From assembly GCF_900155685.1 (NCBI RefSeq), contig NZ_LT732548.1:3282887-3346886 (forward strand): DNA of 64,000 bases, written 5' to 3'. The translations under genes were made by a program, and so were the position numbers. The notes under the pieces were generated by a model. It was not told the DNA's origin, made no database searches, and worked only from the letters and a program-made list of their open reading frames with translations. The stretch is from Paenibacillus bouchesdurhonensis (GTDB lineage Bacteria; Bacillota; Bacilli; Paenibacillales; Paenibacillaceae). Below are positions 52,499-61,197 of this stretch, piece after piece; positions within the stretch are counted from its first letter, which is position 1, and each line of letters opens with the position of its first letter.

Positions 52499-53823
52499 AG
52501 GACACCCTCCCCGGACAAATCATATTCATAAGCATGCGTAATCCGCACCTTGGCCATCTCGCCGATACCGACGGGACAGTTCGTTACATACACTTCACCA
52601 TCTATTTCGGGAGCATCATATTGTGAACGTCCGATATAGACATCACTTCGCCCATCATAACGCTCCACAAGTACGTCCAGAACTTGTCCTACAAATTTGC
52701 TGGCATTCTGATTAGAAACCTCCCGCTGAATTTCCATCAGCGTAGTGGCGCGCCACTCTTTCACCTCATCCGGGACTTGATCCGGCAGCCTTGAGGCTGG
52801 CGTATCTTCTTCCTTCGAATAGGTAAATACGCCCAATCGGTCAAATTTGATCTCCCTTACGAAATCGCATAAGCGCGCAAAATCCTCTTCCGTCTCCCCC
52901 GGAAAACCAACGATGAGCGAAGTTCGCAACGAAACATTCGGAATGCGGGAACGTATTTTGGCAATCAGTTCGCGAATATCGCGATTGCGTCCGGGACGGC
53001 GCATCCGTTTGAGCACGGCATCCTCGCTATGCTGCAGCGGCATGTCAACATATTTGCATATCTTTGGATTCGTCGCGATCATTTCAATCAATTCATCCGT
53101 GAAAAAGCCCGGGTATGCATAGTGCAGCCGCACCCATTCGATGCCGTCAACCTCCGTAACCATGCCCATCAGCTCTGCGAGTTTATATTCACCATAAAGA
53201 TCCGTACCGTAATTGGTGGAGTCCTGGGCGATTAGACTGATCTCTTTGACCCCTTGAGAAGCCATGAGCTTCACCTCAGCCACGATCGATTTCATCGAGC
53301 GACTGCGGAAATTCCCGCGCATAATCGGAATGCTGCAAAAAGTACAATTGTTATCGCAGCCCTCCGCTATTTTCACATATGTAGTATACTTAGCCGTCGA
53401 TACTTTGCGAGGAAGCGCCTCTTCATAATTAAACACCGGATTCCCGACTTGAATCGGCTTCTTGCCCTTTAATGCTTCATCCACGATCTGAGTGATATTA
53501 TAAAAATCTCCGGTTCCGACGATGCCGTCGATCTCCGGCATTTCTTCCATTAAGGCCTGCTTGTAACGCTGGGTCAGGCAGCCAGATACAATGAGCGCTT
53601 TCAGCTTCGCCGTCTCTTTTAAATCAGCTAAATCCAAAATCGTATTCACCGATTCCTCTTTAGCAGCGTCAATAAATCCGCAGGTATTAACGATAATGAC
53701 CGTCGCCTCTTCATGATTCTCAACAAGCCGATAGCCTCTCTGATCGATTAGGCCTGACATTATTTCCGAGTCAACCAGGTTTTTCTCACAGCCAAGTGTT
53801 ACGATTTTCACTTTTTCCGTCAT
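52495..53823 (-). CDS. rimO: Ribosomal protein S12 methylthiotransferase RimO
   Basis: A 442-aa radical-SAM methylthiotransferase: N-terminal cluster Cys in VTLGCEKNLVDSE, VNTCGFIDAAKEES and VSGCLTQRY; radical SAM motif EGCDNNCTFCSIP; C-terminal TRAM domain. GCEKN and CDNNCTFC distinguish RimO from MiaB, which is also in this window. It modifies an Asp of ribosomal protein S12. GGGGGATAC precedes the ATG. Overlaps pgsA by four bases. Confidence 0.95.
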   Translation of the reverse strand: MTEKVKIVTLGCEKNLVDSEIMSGLIDQRGYRLVENHEEATVIIVNTCGFIDAAKEESVNTILDLADLKETAKLKALIVSGCLTQRYKQALMEEMPEIDGIVGTGDFYNITQIVDEALKGKKPIQVGNPVFNYEEALPRKVSTAKYTTYVKIAEGCDNNCTFCSIPIMRGNFRSRSMKSIVAEVKLMASQGVKEISLIAQDSTNYGTDLYGEYKLAELMGMVTEVDGIEWVRLHYAYPGFFTDELIEMIATNPKICKYVDMPLQHSEDAVLKRMRRPGRNRDIRELIAKIRSRIPNVSLRTSLIVGFPGETEEDFARLCDFVREIKFDRLGVFTYSKEEDTPASRLPDQVPDEVKEWRATTLMEIQREVSNQNASKFVGQVLDVLVERYDGRSDVYIGRSQYDAPEIDGEVYVTNCPVGIGEMAKVRITHAYEYDLSGEGVL

Positions 53824-53910
53824 ATGCAGTATCCCCCATTGAAATTAACCGATTACCCGTTTTTCCCTACAAGTATAAGCTTTAGGAACATACCATGTCA
53901 AAAACGTGTA

Positions 53911-53947
53911 AAGGTCTCTCACCACGCGATTAACGCAGCGAAAGACC
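53911..53947 (-). terminator. Possible terminator after yajQ
   Basis: GGTCTCTC / GAAAGACC stem with a long loop, followed by a short UUU on the minus strand. Confidence 0.45.
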
Positions 53948-53961
53948 AACATTTTTAACGC

Positions 53962-54453
53962 TTATTTGAAGTTGGTAAATTGTAAATCGAGCGTTAGATC
54001 GCCTTTGCGGAGCAGCTGCATCACCTGCTGCAAATCATCCTTGCTCTTGCCGGTAACCCGGATTTGATCGCCTTGAATTTGGCTCTTGACTTTCAACTTG
54101 GAATCGCGGATCATCACATTGATTTTCTTGGCATTCTCCGCATCGATGCCTTGCTTCAGCTTAATACGCTGACGAACAGTTCCTAGTGAAGCCGGCTCTA
54201 CTTTACCGTAATCTAGGTTTTTGATCGGCAACCCTCTCTTGATCATTTTCGACTGCAAAATGTCAATGACAGCGCCAAGCTTGTAATCATCGTCCGAGAC
54301 GACAACTAATTCATCTTTCTCGACTTTAAGCTCGCTTTTGCTCCCTTTGAAGTCGAATCGATTAGCTATTTCCCGCTCCGTCTGGTCAATCGCATTCGTA
54401 AGTTCCTGCATGTCCATCTTGGAGACGATATCAAATGAGCTTTCAGAAGCCAT
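53962..54453 (-). CDS. YajQ-family nucleotide-binding protein
   Basis: A 163-aa protein of the YajQ family (two ferredoxin-like domains): [38 protein letters not shown] and the C-terminal [26 protein letters not shown]. Members bind nucleotides or RNA, and cyclic di-GMP in Xanthomonas. ATG at 54451-54453 follows AAAGGACGG. Not part of this neighbourhood in B. subtilis, as far as I recall. Confidence 0.92.
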   Translation of the reverse strand: MASESSFDIVSKMDMQELTNAIDQTEREIANRFDFKGSKSELKVEKDELVVVSDDDYKLGAVIDILQSKMIKRGLPIKNLDYGKVEPASLGTVRQRIKLKQGIDAENAKKINVMIRDSKLKVKSQIQGDQIRVTGKSKDDLQQVMQLLRKGDLTLDLQFTNFK

Positions 54454-54575
54454 AATTCTCCGTCCTTTCCTGTTCACTTATCTCTATTAATTATAATGTA
54501 ATCCTATGGGCAAAGTCCAACCTTAAGGGACAGATTGGCATACCCAGCAGCTTGATCATCTGATTCAGGCCTATG

Positions 54576-54616
54576 AAAAAAAGGCGTTCTTCGGACAGCC
54601 TACCCGAAAAACACCT
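54576..54616 (-). terminator. Terminator after the 53-aa membrane protein gene
   Basis: GGTGTTTTTCGG pairs with CCGAAGAACGCC (minus strand, G-U pairs) and runs into seven U residues. Confidence 0.82.
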
Positions 54617-54646
54617 ATGACTCTCTTATCAACAAACCAAACCAGC

Positions 54647-54808
54647 TCAGCTCGTCTGGCGATTAGGGCTTCGAAACATATCCAAAATGCCAAGCAGCAT
54701 ATGCGCTAGGCCAAAACCGAATATGCCATAGCCCCACGCGCTCGGCATCAAGTAATAACCCAGAAGCAAAGCAATAATCCCTAGGCCGAGAACGATCCAG
54801 CTAGCCAC
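54647..54808 (-). CDS. Small two-helix membrane protein, 53 aa
   Basis: A 53-residue ORF from GTG (54806-54808) to TGA (54647-54649), with GAGGTG seven bases before the start and a strong terminator after it. The protein has two hydrophobic segments (WIVLGLGIIALLLGYYL and GIFGFGLAHMLLGILDMF), joined by MPSAWGY, and a basic tail RSPNRQTS. No family recognised. The reading frame, SD and terminator together make a real gene likely. It lies between rodZ and yajQ on the same strand. Confidence 0.7.
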   Translation of the reverse strand: MASWIVLGLGIIALLLGYYLMPSAWGYGIFGFGLAHMLLGILDMFRSPNRQTS

Positions 54809-54896
54809 ATCCAGGCACCTCAATTCATCGGGAAAATAACAAGCACGCCGCGAAGCTCTGCGGCATTACAGCTATTCTCTCCGATGCTTGAAGCGG

Positions 54897-55907
54897 TTAT
54901 TCTGCGGCATTATTCGAGTCGGCCTCGCTTCCCGCCCCAGCTTCGGTTTCCGTGCTGGAAGCACCTGTATCCATGTTAAGCTGAATTTTGGAAGTGTTCT
55001 TGCCATCTTCAACGACCTGACCCGCTACCGTAATTTGCGTATTTGCAGAAGCTCCTGATTTAATATACATTCCTTCAGGCCCAAGCTCATAAGTCAGCAC
55101 TTCGCCCTCAGATGTATTGTCAAAGTACAGCTTCTCGCCGTCCCTGCCGCCCTTGTACACCTCAACCCAGCTCTTGCCGGTTGCGTTGATTACAACCTGC
55201 ACCGGCTGCCCACCAGGATTGGATACCTTGAAATTGGTCGTGCTTCCGCTTTTCCCGTCCGGCAGGACGACAACCTCTCCACCAAGACCCGTTCCTGCTC
55301 CGTTATTCGAACCATCATCCGTACCGTCAGACGCGTTAGAATCTCCTTGGTTTCCACCGGCAGCGGGCGGGGTGTTCTCGGCATCCGGCTGCTGGTCGGC
55401 ATCTTTACCATCCCCGTTAGAAGCCCCGTTCTGGCCCTTATCGCCTTGCTTCGTAGGATTCTCCGATTGAGTTAATTTCGTCGGATCCGTCTGATTGTTC
55501 TTGTCCGCAGCCGGATCTTTACCCCAAACCGTGAAATACATATAAATGACGATCAGGATGATTATAGCAAAAGACCACATCAGCGCCGTAGACATCCATT
55601 TCGAATTGCGTTCCGATGTTTGTCTGCTGCGGCGTTTCTGCAAGACGGGCTCCATCGTCTGCTCCACCTGCGGGGCTGGCACATCCTGGCGATGCTCGCT
55701 GAGCAGCTCATCCGCATTTACTCCGACCGTTTCAGCGTATGTCTTTATAAAGGCCCGCACATAAAAACTTCCCGGCAACACTTTATAATCTCCCGCCTCG
55801 ATGGCTTCCAAGTATCTTTTGCGAATTTTTGTCATATCTTGCACATCATCTAGTGACAAGCCTCTGGCTAGGCGGGCTTCCTTCAACTGCTGGCCCAAAT
55901 CCGACAC
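54897..55907 (-). CDS. rodZ: Cytoskeleton/cell-shape protein RodZ (YmfM-like)
   Basis: A 336-aa bitopic protein: N-terminal Xre-like helix-turn-helix (LGQQLKEARLARGLSLDDV, KIRKRYLEAIEAGDY), one membrane helix (MSTALMWSFAIIILIVIYMY) near residue 115-135, a low-complexity Asn/Asp/Gly/Pro linker, and a C-terminal beta domain (DUF4115). RodZ couples MreB to the membrane. I prefer the GTG at 55905-55907, eight bases after GGAGG; an ATG 6 bases upstream of it sits too close to that SD. In B. subtilis ymfM also precedes pgsA. Confidence 0.9.
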   Translation of the reverse strand: MSDLGQQLKEARLARGLSLDDVQDMTKIRKRYLEAIEAGDYKVLPGSFYVRAFIKTYAETVGVNADELLSEHRQDVPAPQVEQTMEPVLQKRRSRQTSERNSKWMSTALMWSFAIIILIVIYMYFTVWGKDPAADKNNQTDPTKLTQSENPTKQGDKGQNGASNGDGKDADQQPDAENTPPAAGGNQGDSNASDGTDDGSNNGAGTGLGGEVVVLPDGKSGSTTNFKVSNPGGQPVQVVINATGKSWVEVYKGGRDGEKLYFDNTSEGEVLTYELGPEGMYIKSGASANTQITVAGQVVEDGKNTSKIQLNMDTGASSTETEAGAGSEADSNNAAE

Positions 55908-56302
55908 GTCCATCACCTCCTGCAAATGATTGAAATATAATTTATGATTTGAAATTGAAAATACAATTTTAATTCATAGATCGTAACGCTCCGATCCATT
56001 AACGTATAAACCCCTTAAATTGTTACGCATTTCAAAACATTTTGGCAAACATCCTGTGTACTATTTCACCAAAAAAAGACGACAATTAACGCCATCTCTC
56101 ATCATCGTACTCAAAAAGACCTACGAATTTATGTATTGGAATGCTCAAACCCTTTAGAAACACTCATTCGACAATATAGGTCATTATTCCTGCATTCATT
56201 TACAAGGCTGTGAAAAGTATGCAGAATTAATGCGAACAATTACAATACGTGTTTTATGATATATAAAATATTTTCGAAAGGCAAGCGGCTGTATAAAATG
56301 GT
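55908..56302. other. AT-rich intergenic region upstream of rodZ, no gene seen
   Basis: About 395 strongly AT-rich bases between rodZ and the ymfJ terminator. Minus-strand TTGTAT and TATATT hexamers near 55950 may form the rodZ promoter. I see no ORF with an SD and no RNA motif. Confidence 0.45.
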
Positions 56303-56335
56303 AGAAAAAGCTCCCCGTTACAGGGAGCTTTTTCT
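56303..56335 (-). terminator. Terminator of the ymf operon (after ymfJ)
   Basis: AGAAAAAGCTCCC / GGGAGCTTTTTCT stem with a seven-base loop; the stem's own U-rich arm provides the U-tract on the minus strand. Confidence 0.87.
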
Positions 56336-56342
56336 CCGTAAA

Positions 56343-56597
56343 CTATGCGTTTTCCTTAGCCAACTTTACCATCAGCCGGGCGATCGTCTTGCGCTCTTCT
56401 TCATTTCCGACATCCCACAGCTCTTTCAGGGTGCGGTTAGAAGCATTTTGAGGGTCGACCTTCTCATCCAGAAAGCCGCCGATCTCATAAGCAAGATGAG
56501 ATATGGCCTCCTCGCTCAGACCTGATCTTTCCGCATGTTTAACGCGTTCACCCAAGAATTTCTTCCAGGTATCAAAATTTTTGAGTACTGTTGACAT
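56343..56597 (-). CDS. ymfJ: DUF3243 protein YmfJ
   Basis: An 84-aa DUF3243 protein: LKNFDTWKKFLGERVKHAE, LAYEIGGFLDEKVDPQN and LWDVGNEEERKTIARLMVKL. Function unknown. In B. subtilis ymfJ lies in the same place after ymfI. GAAGGAGG before ATG. Confidence 0.92.
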   Translation of the reverse strand: MSTVLKNFDTWKKFLGERVKHAERSGLSEEAISHLAYEIGGFLDEKVDPQNASNRTLKELWDVGNEEERKTIARLMVKLAKENA

Positions 56598-56741
56598 GTT
56601 TAAATCCTCCTTCGCTTGGACGTGAGATTTAAAATCAACAGTCGTAATATGCGATTAATTCAGCTTCTTTATTCGCCAAACGCTTGAACTGCCGCCGCCA
56701 TTCCTTGCCTCTCTAGCCTAAATTCGGCTTGCCTTACGACT

Positions 56742-57509
56742 TTACGTAAGCCAGCCGCCATTAGGACTAATAATTTGCCCCGTAATATAACCTGATTCAG
56801 GAAGCGCTAGAAAATAAACCAATGACGCGATCTCCTCTGGCGAAGCTAGCCGCCCTGCCGGAATTTCCTCCTCCAGCATGCGGATTTCCTCAGCGGCAAA
56901 GCGCTCCATCATATCCGTTTTTACGGCCCCAGGAGCTACCGCATTGACCGTTACAGATGATGGGGCTAGCTCTTTAGCCAACGCCTTCGTAAAGGCGTTT
57001 ACGCCCCCCTTGGCGGCTGAATAGACGGCTTCGCAGGCCCCGCCGGAAATTCCCCAAACGGAGGAAACATTAATAATCCGTCCAAACCGCTGATGAATCA
57101 TATAGGGCATGAATGCCTGGCTGCACAGAAACACGCTTTTTAAATTGACATCCATCACTTCATCCCACTGCTCTTCTTGGACATCCGACAACAGACTATA
57201 GTGAGAGATCCCTGCATTATTCACCAGAATATCCGGTTTAAGGCCACGACTCTCCAGCTTTTCCTTCATCCGGTAAATTTCTTCCCGGCTTCTTAAATCA
57301 GCACTAACCGTAAACACTTTAGCGCCAAGCTCTAGGCATTTTCTTGCCACCTCATTGGCCGCTTCGTGCGATTGCATGTAGTGGATGACGATATTCATAC
57401 CGACTGCGGCAAAACGGAGTGCAATCTGAGCCCCGATGCCTCGGCTCGCCCCCGTAATCAGCACGGTCATTTCCCCAATACTTTTATCTATCCCATGATT
57501 GCTGTTCAT
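56742..57509 (-). CDS. ymfI: SDR-family protein YmfI (EF-P modification enzyme)
   Basis: A 255-aa SDR (242 aa from the second Met): cofactor motif TGASRGIG, NNAGISHYS, SSVWGISG, YSAAKGGVN and ITGQIISPNGG. B. subtilis YmfI reduces 5-aminopentanone on elongation factor P. The first ATG lies three bases after the ymfH stop but has no SD; a second ATG at 57468-57470 follows GGGGAA and gives the B. subtilis length, so the start is uncertain by 13 codons. Confidence 0.9.
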   Translation of the reverse strand: MNSNHGIDKSIGEMTVLITGASRGIGAQIALRFAAVGMNIVIHYMQSHEAANEVARKCLELGAKVFTVSADLRSREEIYRMKEKLESRGLKPDILVNNAGISHYSLLSDVQEEQWDEVMDVNLKSVFLCSQAFMPYMIHQRFGRIINVSSVWGISGGACEAVYSAAKGGVNAFTKALAKELAPSSVTVNAVAPGAVKTDMMERFAAEEIRMLEEEIPAGRLASPEEIASLVYFLALPESGYITGQIISPNGGWLT

Positions 57510-57512
57510 ATA

Positions 57513-58793
57513 TTACGGACTAACAACGAGCGATATGGCTAGTTGTTCCCAATCAATATGCTCGCGCAGCCGATTGTTCACCTCTTCCAGGGTCAGGGAT
57601 TCATAAATCTGCAATACGGAGAAGAGATCTTGACCCCGGAACCGATAACGAGTAAATTCGTGAGCGATATTTTCCGGCGAATTCAGCATGCGCAAATAAC
57701 CGCCAATTTTTTTCTTGCGGGCCCGCTCAAAGTCATCGTTCTCAAACCCTTTAGCAAGAACCGCCTTGATTTCTTCCGTTACGATCTCAAGAAGGCGCTC
57801 CGGATCCTTTGTGTCTCCGCCGATTGCCGTGAAGGCATAGTTTGGATTACTGTTATATTCATGGCCAAAGCCGTCCGAAATAAGATCCATGTCATAAAGC
57901 TTTTGATACAGCTTCGTGCTGGTACCGATCAGCAAATCTAAGGCCAGCTTAATCGCCAAGTCGCGCCGCAGCAAAGCCTCGCCCGTTATCCCGATATTCG
58001 TCTCTTTAAACCCAAACAAGCATTTCGGCAAAGAGACCGGAAGCTTAATCACCTTGCGTTTCTCATGCACCGCAGCCGGCTCCGCATCGAATAGCCGCTT
58101 AATTTCCCCCTGGGGCTGATACTTCTTCTTGGCTTGGTTGCTTCGTACGAGCGAGAATACCTCTTCCGGATCAACGCCTCCTACGACGAACAATAGCATA
58201 TTGCTCGGATGGTAAAAAGCGTTGTAACACGTATACAGCGTCTCTTTTGTGATCGTTCCAATGGATTCCACCGTGCCTGCGATATCGATATGAACAGGAT
58301 GGACGGCATACATTGCCTCAATCAAGCCAAAATACACGCGCCATTCGGGATTATCCTGGTACATGCCGATTTCCTGGCCGATAATGCCCTTTTCTTTCTC
58401 CACATTCTGATCCGTAAAATACGGATTTTGCACGAAATTCACGAGGGTTTCCAAATTTTCCATCACGTTCTCAGTGGCGGAGAACAAATAGACGGTCTGA
58501 TCAAAGCTTGTAAAGGCATTCGCAGATGCGCCTAAAGAAGCAAATTTGGCAAAAATATCGCCCTCCGGCTCCTCGAACATCTTATGTTCCAAGAAGTGCG
58601 CAATTCCATCCGGCACCTTTGTTTCGGCTTCGCCTTCCACTCGGAAATGATTGTCGATCGAGCCGTACTTGGTCGAGAAGGTAGCATACGTCTTCTGGAA
58701 GCCCGGCTTTGGAAGCACATACACCTGCAAACCGTTATCCATCGTCTCCCGATATACCGTCTCCTTCAATCTTTCATGCGTAATGACTTCCAT
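57513..58793 (-). CDS. ymfH: M16-family zinc peptidase YmfH
   Basis: A 426-aa M16 peptidase with the inverted zinc motif HFLEH in GIAHFLEHKMFEEPEG (about residues 65-69) and the downstream Glu in EKGIIGQEIGMYQDNPEW. The other half is the non-catalytic M16 domain. Partner of YmfF upstream; together they probably form a heterodimer in which only YmfH is catalytic. Three bases separate it from the upstream ymfF stop. GGAGGTG lies before the ATG. Confidence 0.94.
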   Translation of the reverse strand: MEVITHERLKETVYRETMDNGLQVYVLPKPGFQKTYATFSTKYGSIDNHFRVEGEAETKVPDGIAHFLEHKMFEEPEGDIFAKFASLGASANAFTSFDQTVYLFSATENVMENLETLVNFVQNPYFTDQNVEKEKGIIGQEIGMYQDNPEWRVYFGLIEAMYAVHPVHIDIAGTVESIGTITKETLYTCYNAFYHPSNMLLFVVGGVDPEEVFSLVRSNQAKKKYQPQGEIKRLFDAEPAAVHEKRKVIKLPVSLPKCLFGFKETNIGITGEALLRRDLAIKLALDLLIGTSTKLYQKLYDMDLISDGFGHEYNSNPNYAFTAIGGDTKDPERLLEIVTEEIKAVLAKGFENDDFERARKKKIGGYLRMLNSPENIAHEFTRYRFRGQDLFSVLQIYESLTLEEVNNRLREHIDWEQLAISLVVSP

Positions 58794-58796
58794 GAG

Positions 58797-60077
58797 TTAC
58801 ACCTCCTTCTTTCCAGTCAAAAAGTAAACCGTATCCAATTCCACCGTATTGGCAATGGAAACGACATCCTCCATCGTGATGGCTTCTACCTGCTGTAGAA
58901 GCTCTTCTGCCGGCCGTTCCCGATCCGACAATACGCGATTAAAGTCATATGCCACCATATCAAAGGCGGAATCCTGCATTTCCAGCAAACTATTGCGAAT
59001 CATTGCCTTGGTCTGTGACATTTCCAGCTCGCTAATTTGACCTTCGCGCAGGCTCGCAAGCTGCGCCTTAATAATTTCAAGCGCTTTATGATAGTTCGCA
59101 ATCTCAATTCCGGACTGAATCGAAATGATCCCTTTATGGCCATCAAATCTTGAGGCAGCATAATAAGCCAAGCTTTCCTTCTCCCTGACATTAATAAATA
59201 GCTTGGAGTGAGGATAGCTGCCGAGAATACCGTTATACAGAAGTGCCGCTGCATAGCGGTCATCTCCATAGGTGACCGGAATGCGCAAGCCCATATTCAG
59301 CTTGCCTTGGTTGACATCGAGCACTTCTTCCACGATGCGGACATCGTCTCCGGATGTATGGCTCTGAGCAGGCACATATTGCGGCGAATCCGATCGCCTC
59401 ATAATAAAGTGCTGCCCTACAAGCTCCTGAACCTCTGCAAGCGTCGTGTCTCCAACGACATATAAATCAAGGTTCGCTTGCTGCAGCCACTGTTGAAACG
59501 CCTCGTATAACGATTGTGAGGTGATCCCGTCCAAATCCTTGCGCTGACCTAACGGGTGAAGGCGATAAGGGTCATTTCGGAACATCTCCTCCATACACCG
59601 TTCCGCAGCATAACGAATTTTATCATTGATGATCGCTTCCAGCTTCTTGCGTACCGTCTCCCGCTCCGAGTTCACATAAGCCTCACGGAAAACGCCGTTT
59701 TCTGTAACGGGCTTCGTTACGACTTCACCCAGAAAAGAGAATGTTTTGCGCAACAAGGAATCATCGCTGGACACAAATTCATCATTAATCGTATCCATGC
59801 GGAACTGCACAATTTGGTAATTCCCGCGCTTATAAACGTCAAAGCCGAAGCCTGCGCCGTACAATTGCTCAAGCTGTTCGCGAAATTGAATTGTCTCTGG
59901 ATACGAAGCCGTACCACGCCGCAGCACGAAAGGGGTTAATGCCGTCGCAGTTACCGTATCCTCGTTCAACGGGATTCCCGCATAGAGCGAAACTGCGAAG
60001 GTTTTGAATCTAGTTGTCGGCAGGACATGAATTCGAATATGACCGGCACTGCCCCGTTCAAATACAGTTTTATTCAA
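58797..60077 (-). CDS. ymfF: M16-family peptidase-like protein YmfF
   Basis: A 426-aa M16-fold protein without the zinc motif: where YmfH has HFLEH, this protein reads ALTPFVLRRGTASYPE. It is therefore a probable inactive partner. Retained family features include YGAGFGFDVYKRGNYQIVQF (in part), NVREKESLAYYA and MEDVVSIANTVEL. Start is TTG with AAAGGAG nine bases upstream. First gene of the ymfF-ymfH-ymfI-ymfJ operon; a TATAAT hexamer (about 60113) lies upstream. Confidence 0.92.
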   Translation of the reverse strand: MNKTVFERGSAGHIRIHVLPTTRFKTFAVSLYAGIPLNEDTVTATALTPFVLRRGTASYPETIQFREQLEQLYGAGFGFDVYKRGNYQIVQFRMDTINDEFVSSDDSLLRKTFSFLGEVVTKPVTENGVFREAYVNSERETVRKKLEAIINDKIRYAAERCMEEMFRNDPYRLHPLGQRKDLDGITSQSLYEAFQQWLQQANLDLYVVGDTTLAEVQELVGQHFIMRRSDSPQYVPAQSHTSGDDVRIVEEVLDVNQGKLNMGLRIPVTYGDDRYAAALLYNGILGSYPHSKLFINVREKESLAYYAASRFDGHKGIISIQSGIEIANYHKALEIIKAQLASLREGQISELEMSQTKAMIRNSLLEMQDSAFDMVAYDFNRVLSDRERPAEELLQQVEAITMEDVVSIANTVELDTVYFLTGKKEV

Positions 60078-60153
60078 GATGAAAACTCCTTTACAAGAGA
60101 CTGTCTGGACTATTATACACAGGCAATTTTAGTTCCATTCTATACCATGGCAA

Positions 60154-60190
60154 AGTAAAGAAGCAACCCGACGAAATGAGCGGCTGCTTC
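60154..60190 (-). terminator. Terminator after sleB
   Basis: GAAGCAACCCG pairs with CGGCTGCTTC (one mismatch) and on the minus strand is followed by UUUACUUUG. Confidence 0.75.
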
Positions 60191-60205
60191 CCTTCCAAAC
60201 GTTAT

Positions 60206-61036
60206 TTACATACAAAAAATATGTTTTCCGATCGTTTTAACCTGCGGTCGAGTCCAGATCCATTTCGAGGTTGCTGTCTCAGGATTAAAGTAATACAGAC
60301 ATCCGCCGGATGGATCCCAGCCGTTCAGCGCTTGCTGAACCGCTTTTGTTGCACTCTCATTTGGCTCAAGCCAAATTTGGCCATCATCAACAGCCGTAAA
60401 GGCCCGAGGTTGGAAAATGACGCCGGATACTGTATTCGGAAAGCTCGGCGATTTTACACGGTTAAGAATTACGGCAGCCACTGCTACTTGTCCCTCAAAG
60501 GGCTCTCCGCGAGCCTCCCCGTATACCGCATTAGCCATGATTTTTAAATCATTGGCCGATAGACCCATGGCGTTAGAGGAGGATAAATCCGCCGACGCGT
60601 TCGTTTCTTCTTGCTCGGTATTAGCGGCGCCTTGATTTGTGCCGGTTTGCCCGGCAGCTGTCTCGGTACCTGGCCTCCAGTTTTTCGAAGCATTATACAG
60701 CTTCAGCTTCGTTTTCGGCCCAGCCAGTCCATCAACATCCATACCGAATTCCGACTGAAACCATTTTAGCGAGTCCTGAGTTTTGGGCCCAAAGTAACTG
60801 TCGAGCTTGCCATGATAAAATCCTAGGAAGGCCAGTCGGCCTTGCAGTTCGTATACGTCTGTGCCGAATGCGCCATACTGGATAACCTGTTCACTGAATA
60901 CGGGAAGAGAAGATTTCGGCTCCCCGCTTCTTTCCGTCATAGCGGGCGTGTTATTCCATAGTCGATAAGCTCCGAACAATGCCCCGCACAAAAGCAGCAC
61001 TAAACCGGCGGCAAACCATATTTTAGCTTTTTTCAT
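60206..61036 (-). CDS. sleB: Spore cortex-lytic enzyme SleB-like cell wall hydrolase
   Basis: A 276-aa exported hydrolase: N-terminal signal-anchor (KIWFAAGLVLLLCGALFGAY), peptidoglycan-binding domain (AFGTDVYELQGRLAFLGFYHG, LKWFQSEFGMDVDGLAGPKT), a Gln/Thr/Ala linker, and a C-terminal Hydrolase_2 domain with catalytic Glu in AVYGEARGEPFEGQVAVAAV. Such enzymes cut spore cortex peptidoglycan in germination. ATG at 61034-61036 has AAAGGTAGAG ahead; an ATG 48 bases upstream lacks an SD. No ypeB follows, though SleB often pairs with YpeB. Confidence 0.85.
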   Translation of the reverse strand: MKKAKIWFAAGLVLLLCGALFGAYRLWNNTPAMTERSGEPKSSLPVFSEQVIQYGAFGTDVYELQGRLAFLGFYHGKLDSYFGPKTQDSLKWFQSEFGMDVDGLAGPKTKLKLYNASKNWRPGTETAAGQTGTNQGAANTEQEETNASADLSSSNAMGLSANDLKIMANAVYGEARGEPFEGQVAVAAVILNRVKSPSFPNTVSGVIFQPRAFTAVDDGQIWLEPNESATKAVQQALNGWDPSGGCLYYFNPETATSKWIWTRPQVKTIGKHIFCM

Positions 61037-61140
61037 ACGTTTAGCTCTACCTTTCTTTTGTGGATTAACATAGATGGATGACATTATTATGACTACTGTC
61101 GCACCTTCCTATGCACCCAAAAAAGAATCCTTTGAGCAAG

Positions 61141-61178
61141 AAAAAAAATAAAACAGCAGACCCCCTTAAGGATCTGCT
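61141..61178 (-). terminator. Terminator of ftsK
   Basis: AGCAGACCCCC / GGATCTGCT-type stem with UUAA loop, followed on the minus strand by UUUUAUUUUUUUU. Confidence 0.87.
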
Positions 61179-61197
61179 TTATCTATAGCCTTATCAA

